Origin: a virus
IMG/VR virus record: IMGVR_UViG_3300042515_001220
Coordinates: 1 to 24,992 of that record
DNA: 24,992 nucleotides
Reading direction: 5' to 3' (one strand)
The translations under genes and the position numbers were made by a program. Of this stretch, positions 22,354 through 24,992 are shown piece by piece (the first letter of the stretch is position 1; each line of letters begins with the position of its first letter). A model generated the notes under the pieces. It did no database searches. It worked only from the letters and a program-made list of their open reading frames with translations, and was not told the origin of the DNA.

Positions 22354-22511
22354 CTGATTGCCCCGTGAACTAGGGAGGCAAAGATTGCGGCGAAAAACAG
22401 AAACACGGCCCACTCGCCAGCCTGGCTTTTGCTGCGGCGGCGTCGTGCCTGGGGCGGGATGGCTGCGCTGTGGTCGCGGCGCCAGGGAGGCGCTGAGGAT
22501 TGATAAGCCAT
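22350..22511 (-). CDS. Small single-pass membrane protein (53 aa)
   Basis: This short gene starts at ATG 22509-22511 and stops at TGA 22350-22352, sharing ATGA with the next gene. The first 33 residues are polar and strongly basic (QARRRRSKSQAGE at ~21-33). Residues ~34-52 (WAVFLFFAAIFASLVHGAIR) are one hydrophobic helix, so by the positive-inside rule the N-terminus should face the cytoplasm. No clear Shine-Dalgarno sequence precedes it. The 120 bases before it (22512-22631) hold no obvious gene. Possible roles include superinfection exclusion, a holin-like function, or membrane tethering of the nuclease cluster; none is shown. A competing frame over the same bases (22370-22552) starts at TTG and has an unnatural composition. 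Confidence 0.6.
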   Translation of the reverse strand: MAYQSSAPPWRRDHSAAIPPQARRRRSKSQAGEWAVFLFFAAIFASLVHGAIR

Positions 22512-22631
22512 GGGGGGACGCGAATTGGAGTCGAGATGCTGAGCCGCCGCAACCGTAGGGCAGATCAGCTCAGATCACCGAGGCGGTTGTTACCGTTCGT
22601 TACGTGGCCCTGGCTCGGGAGGGGGAGGCGA

Positions 22632-23366
22632 TCACGAGAGGGCAATGCCAGGCTCAGGCCTGGGGTGATGGGGGTGCAGAGCCCGCCAGGTAGCCCAGGC
22701 CCCAGCCCACGCCAGGCGGCACTCGGCGACGCTGTAGAGCGGGGAGAACGTCGTAGAGCCGGGCCTGGCCCAGATGGTCTGGCCGAAGTCGTACCAATTG
22801 CCGTGGGCGGCTTCGAGGGCCTGGTAGCCGCCGAGCTGGGCGGCTGTGGAGTACGTGGCGCCCCCCTCGCCCAGGGTCTTCAGGTCCGCCAACACCCTGG
22901 CGGGCCCAGTGGCCCATGCGGGCCGATCTGGCGAGGGGGGCAGGGCGGGATCGATGTAGGCCACGTCGAACGTGCCGGCGACCCGGCGCCTGACGCAGCA
23001 GGTGGGGCGTTCGCAGGCGATCACCTCGACCTGAGCCCAGCGTTCGTGGTTGAGCAGCGGCGCTGTCCAATCGCTGTAGTCCCCGTGCAGCAGGCCCACC
23101 ATCTCGTCGGATTCGCTGCGAAAGCCAGGCTGGTCGCTGTGCTCCAGCAGTAGGAACAGCTCCAAAACTCGGTGGCAGCTGTTACCTCTGGGCTCCCAGG
23201 TGGCGCGTGTGGCCTCGATCCTGGCCATGGCGAACTCGCTCTTCAGCACTGACAGGACGCCGGTCACCGAGACGGGGAACTCCAGATCGCCTAGCCAGTA
23301 CCGGTGTTCAGGGTCGCGGCGGTGCAGGCCGGGGATGGCGGGGAGCCAGGAGGGGGATGTGGTCAT
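22632..23366 (-). CDS. PD-(D/E)XK nuclease, RecB-like exonuclease
   Basis: This 244-aa protein shows the RecB-family nuclease pattern in order: GNSCH (Gly 61, His 65) in a helix RGNSCHRVLELFLLLEH, Glu 114 in WAQVEVIAC, VAGTFDVAYID (Asp 134), VLADLKTLGEGGATYST (Asp 161 and Lys 163 in DLK), and AAQLGGYQ (Gln 177, Tyr 181). These are motifs of the fold shared by RecB, lambda exonuclease-like and Cas4-like proteins. It probably degrades DNA ends for recombination or processes host or phage DNA during replication. It starts at ATG 23364-23366, 18 bases from the 17-base G run at 23385-23401. It sits beside the helicase-like gene and upstream of RusA, consistent with a recombination module. Confidence 0.9.
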   Translation of the reverse strand: MTTSPSWLPAIPGLHRRDPEHRYWLGDLEFPVSVTGVLSVLKSEFAMARIEATRATWEPRGNSCHRVLELFLLLEHSDQPGFRSESDEMVGLLHGDYSDWTAPLLNHERWAQVEVIACERPTCCVRRRVAGTFDVAYIDPALPPSPDRPAWATGPARVLADLKTLGEGGATYSTAAQLGGYQALEAAHGNWYDFGQTIWARPGSTTFSPLYSVAECRLAWAGAWATWRALHPHHPRPEPGIALS

Positions 23367-23384
23367 CGGGGGTCGAGAGGCTGA

Positions 23385-23401
23385 GGGGGGGGGGGGGGGG
23401 G
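23385..23401. repeat. 17-base G homopolymer (C on the coding strand) before the nuclease gene
   Basis: Seventeen consecutive G on the plus strand (C on the minus strand) end 18 bases before the nuclease ATG, and are followed on the plus side by the palindrome CTACGTAG (23404-23411). Long G/C runs are prone to slippage, so the length may vary between copies of this genome and could alter promoter spacing or leader structure. It may also be a sequencing or assembly artefact. Confidence 0.95.
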
Positions 23402-23415
23402 TACTACGTAGGGGC

Positions 23416-23620
23416 GGGAATCGGGAATTTTTCGGCCAAACGGCAGTAGTGGCGGGCGATCTCAGCTTTCAGAGAGCGGGAAAATGTGTGGGAATTTGGA
23501 GGCCCATCGGGAAAACAGGCGGGAATGCCGGGAAGGCGTCGGTGAAGGCTCGATTCCAAGGGGCGAAAAATCCCGATCAATTCCCGCATTTTCCCGCTGT
23601 TTTCCTGATTTCCATTTCCC
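23416..23620. repeat. Array of GGGAA/TTCCC motifs with a 12-bp inverted repeat (possible origin or operator)
   Basis: This non-coding stretch between the helicase-like and nuclease genes holds seven GGGAA copies on the plus strand (23416, 23423, 23478, 23490, 23509, 23521, 23530), then three TTCCC copies (23581, 23591, 23616). Thus the motif flips direction around ~23555. A perfect inverted pair, AGCGGGAAAATG (23475-23486) and CATTTTCCCGCT (23587-23598), and GGAAAACAG (23510-23518) with CTGTTTTCC (23597-23605), support a folded or dyad arrangement. Iterated short motifs next to a helicase gene are typical of phage replication origins or regulator sites. No motif-binding protein is known here. 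Two weak open frames cross it but have repeated composition. Together with 23367-23415 and 23621-23712 it fills the only gene-free stretch longer than 300 bases. Confidence 0.6.
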
Positions 23621-23712
23621 CAGATCCACTGCACCGCAAGGCATTACAAAGAATAATTCCTGATTCCTTCTCTCTTTAGGGGGAGAGAGAGGGGTACTTG
23701 CTGCTGTGGTGG

Positions 23713-24992
23713 TTAGCGCCATGGGTTGTGGGTGCCCTGGCTGATCAGGTCGAGGGCCCTGCTGCCGGCTGGCGTGAGCTTCCAGGCGGTCCCGGACTTG
23801 CTGACCAGGCCCCGTTTGCGCAGCCAGGTGAGGTTGTTTCTGATCGTCGATTCGTTGTGGCCGTTGAGTTCGGTGATGATCAGGTTCGTTGCGGTCGAGA
23901 TCTTGCGCTGGGTGCGCACCTCAATGCAGTCGAGGATTGCGCCCCGGGCGTTGCCGGTGACCTCGCCGCGCGTTACCTCAAAGCCGTCCTCGGAGAGGCG
24001 ATAGCAAAACTCGCGAGACGGGGAGCCTCTGAGCTTGTGAACGCTCCATTCGTTGCCGGGCCCCCGGTCGGTGACCACACGGGTGAGCTGATGCACGGCG
24101 CTGGGCACCTGGTTAATGTTCTGGCTGCCTGCCGCGGCCTGCAGCCCCTTGCCAGCGGCCTTGCCGCCTGCGGGGTGATGCAGCCACAGGAGCGAGCAAT
24201 GGCGGCCAACCAGGGCTTGCATGAACCGCATCAGGGTGCCGACCGGGCCGATGCCGAAGTTGATGCCGGCCAGTTCGAGCACCGCCTTTAGGCTGTCAAT
24301 CACCACTAGCGCGTAGTCGCCCTGTTCGAGTTCGTCGCGCAGCTCCAGGAGGCCCCGGGGTGAACAACTCCAAGCGGGGGTGCCCTCGGAGCCCTCAGCT
24401 GTCCAGATGGTGAACCCGGCGATCACCTCGGGGTCAGTAGCGACTCCGAGATCCTCCAGGTACTCGCGCACCATTGCCCTGGCGCCTTCGCCGCCGTCGC
24501 TGCCAATCCAGAGGATTCTGCCGCTGCGATCAGGGGTGATCTGCTGATCAAGGAATGGCCGGCCCTTGATGATCGAGACGCCCATGGCGGCTGCGGCCAT
24601 GGTCTTGCCGGTGCCGCCAGCGCCGAAAAGGACATGATCGCGGCGCCAGAGCAGGAACCCAGGCAGCAGATCCTCAGCGGGCGAGTCGAGGGGATCAGCA
24701 ATTGAGCGGCCACGGCGCGCGCCACTGTGTCCTGCCTGCAGGGGCAGGCCCCATCGGGCGGCCAGCGCGTACATCATGCGATCGTCGATGGCGTCGCCGC
24801 GCACGCCCAGGTTCCACAAGTCCGCGCGGCAGGCCTGCTGTTTTGCCCAGGGATCGGACGGGTTTAGGTGCAGGTCGAGCAGGTGGTCTAGGAGCCGCTG
24901 AATCTGCTCATCTCGGGGCAGCTCTTCTGGCTGATCGCTGCTGGCGGTGGGCGTTGCGGCCGCGCCCTGCGGCTGTGGCGGCGTGGGCTGGC
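23713..24992 (-). CDS. RecA-fold ATPase / replicative helicase-like protein, N-terminus outside window
   Basis: The frame is open from the right edge to a TAA at 23713-23715, so about 425 codons of the C-terminal part are visible; the true start is outside the window. A TTG at 24817-24819 is only an internal codon option. The visible upstream part is Pro/Gln-rich, followed by EELPRDEQIQRLLDHL. Then come FLLWRRDHVLFGAGGTGKTM (Walker A at 24601-24624), RILWIGSDGGEGA, the Walker B-like YALVVIDSLKAVLELAG, and SLLWLHHPAGG, an arrangement of RepA/DnaB-type hexameric helicases and archaeal-type RadA/KaiC-fold proteins. The last ~70 residues (TIRNNLTWLRKRGLVSKSGT) form a winged-helix domain, perhaps for origin or partner binding. 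The likely role is DNA unwinding or loading in phage replication. It could also be the helicase part of a larger primase-helicase. Confidence 0.85.
   Translation of the reverse strand, partial: QPTPPQPQGAAATPTASSDQPEELPRDEQIQRLLDHLLDLHLNPSDPWAKQQACRADLWNLGVRGDAIDDRMMYALAARWGLPLQAGHSGARRGRSIADPLDSPAEDLLPGFLLWRRDHVLFGAGGTGKTMAAAAMGVSIIKGRPFLDQQITPDRSGRILWIGSDGGEGARAMVREYLEDLGVATDPEVIAGFTIWTAEGSEGTPAWSCSPRGLLELRDELEQGDYALVVIDSLKAVLELAGINFGIGPVGTLMRFMQALVGRHCSLLWLHHPAGGKAAGKGLQAAAGSQNINQVPSAVHQLTRVVTDRGPGNEWSVHKLRGSPSREFCYRLSEDGFEVTRGEVTGNARGAILDCIEVRTQRKISTATNLIITELNGHNESTIRNNLTWLRKRGLVSKSGTAWKLTPAGSRALDLISQGTHNPWR

Noticed and set aside
22500-23153. Plus-strand open frame (217 codons) over the nuclease region
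   Set aside because: It mirrors the PD-(D/E)XK nuclease gene, whose motifs are clear on the minus strand; no domain seen in the plus-strand product.
23669-23688. TCTCTC/GAGAGA hairpin just after the helicase-like stop, as a terminator
   Set aside because: The stem is only 6 bp with an 8-base loop and no T-run follows on the minus strand.
23462-23722. 86-codon minus-strand frame just after the helicase-like gene, overlapping its stop by 10 bases
   Set aside because: It runs through the GGGAA/TTCCC repeat array and its product mainly reflects these repeats; a second weak frame (23404-23634) covers the same bases. Not excluded, but repeats are the simpler reading.
1-24992. Assigning the host from cyanobacterial HIP1 (GCGATCGC) repeats
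   Set aside because: I did not see an enrichment of the exact octamer while reading, so it gives no support for a particular host.

Overview
The window is a continuous piece of a tailed, lambda-like (siphovirus-type) phage or prophage. Every gene I accept is on the minus strand, so the gene order reads from right (24992) to left (1). Base composition is GC-rich, with more AT-rich islands in the HNH gene, parts of the tape-measure gene and the middle of one virion-protein gene. No integrase, repressor, tRNA or host gene is visible, so I cannot say whether the phage is integrated. The host is not decided by the sequence. Several small proteins resemble ones I associate with cyanophages (for example the TSELIGMSRLRSNS motif in the gene at 8445-8684), so a Synechococcus/Cyanobium-type host is a guess only.

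Right part (20661-24992): replication, recombination and small accessory genes. A RecA-fold ATPase/helicase-like protein runs off the right edge. After a 346-base non-coding stretch with a dense array of GGGAA/TTCCC motifs and a 17-base G run come a RecB-like PD-(D/E)XK nuclease, a 53-aa one-helix membrane protein, two small unknown proteins and a RusA-type Holliday junction resolvase. These last four are linked by ATGA start/stop overlaps. A minor tail (gpZ-like) gene lies beyond them, far from the other tail genes.

Packaging and head (11311-20433): an HNH endonuclease with two extra N-terminal Cys/His modules, a gpNu1-type small terminase, an N4/N6 DNA methyltransferase inserted between the terminase subunits, a gpA-type large terminase, a gpW-like joining protein, a portal, a single polypeptide that fuses a ClpP-like prohead protease to the major capsid protein, a DUF2190 decoration-like protein and a gpFII-like head-tail joining protein. 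A strong inverted repeat built from GCAACC/GGTTGC units sits just before the small terminase start. A TATAAT box precedes the HNH gene.

Virion accessory block (8445-11311): a 660-aa repeat-containing putative virion protein and three small unknown genes, one with a membrane helix plus coiled coil.

Tail (1-8398): tail terminator (gpU-like), a small unknown, the major tail tube protein, the tail assembly chaperone pair G/GT joined by a canonical A AAA AAC -1 frameshift site, a very long (1785 aa) tape-measure protein with an internal duplication and a lysozyme-like domain, then gpM- and gpL-like tail-tip proteins; gpL runs off the left edge. The order from small terminase to gpL follows phage lambda closely, and the many 1-base and 4-base gene overlaps suggest one long co-translated late operon.
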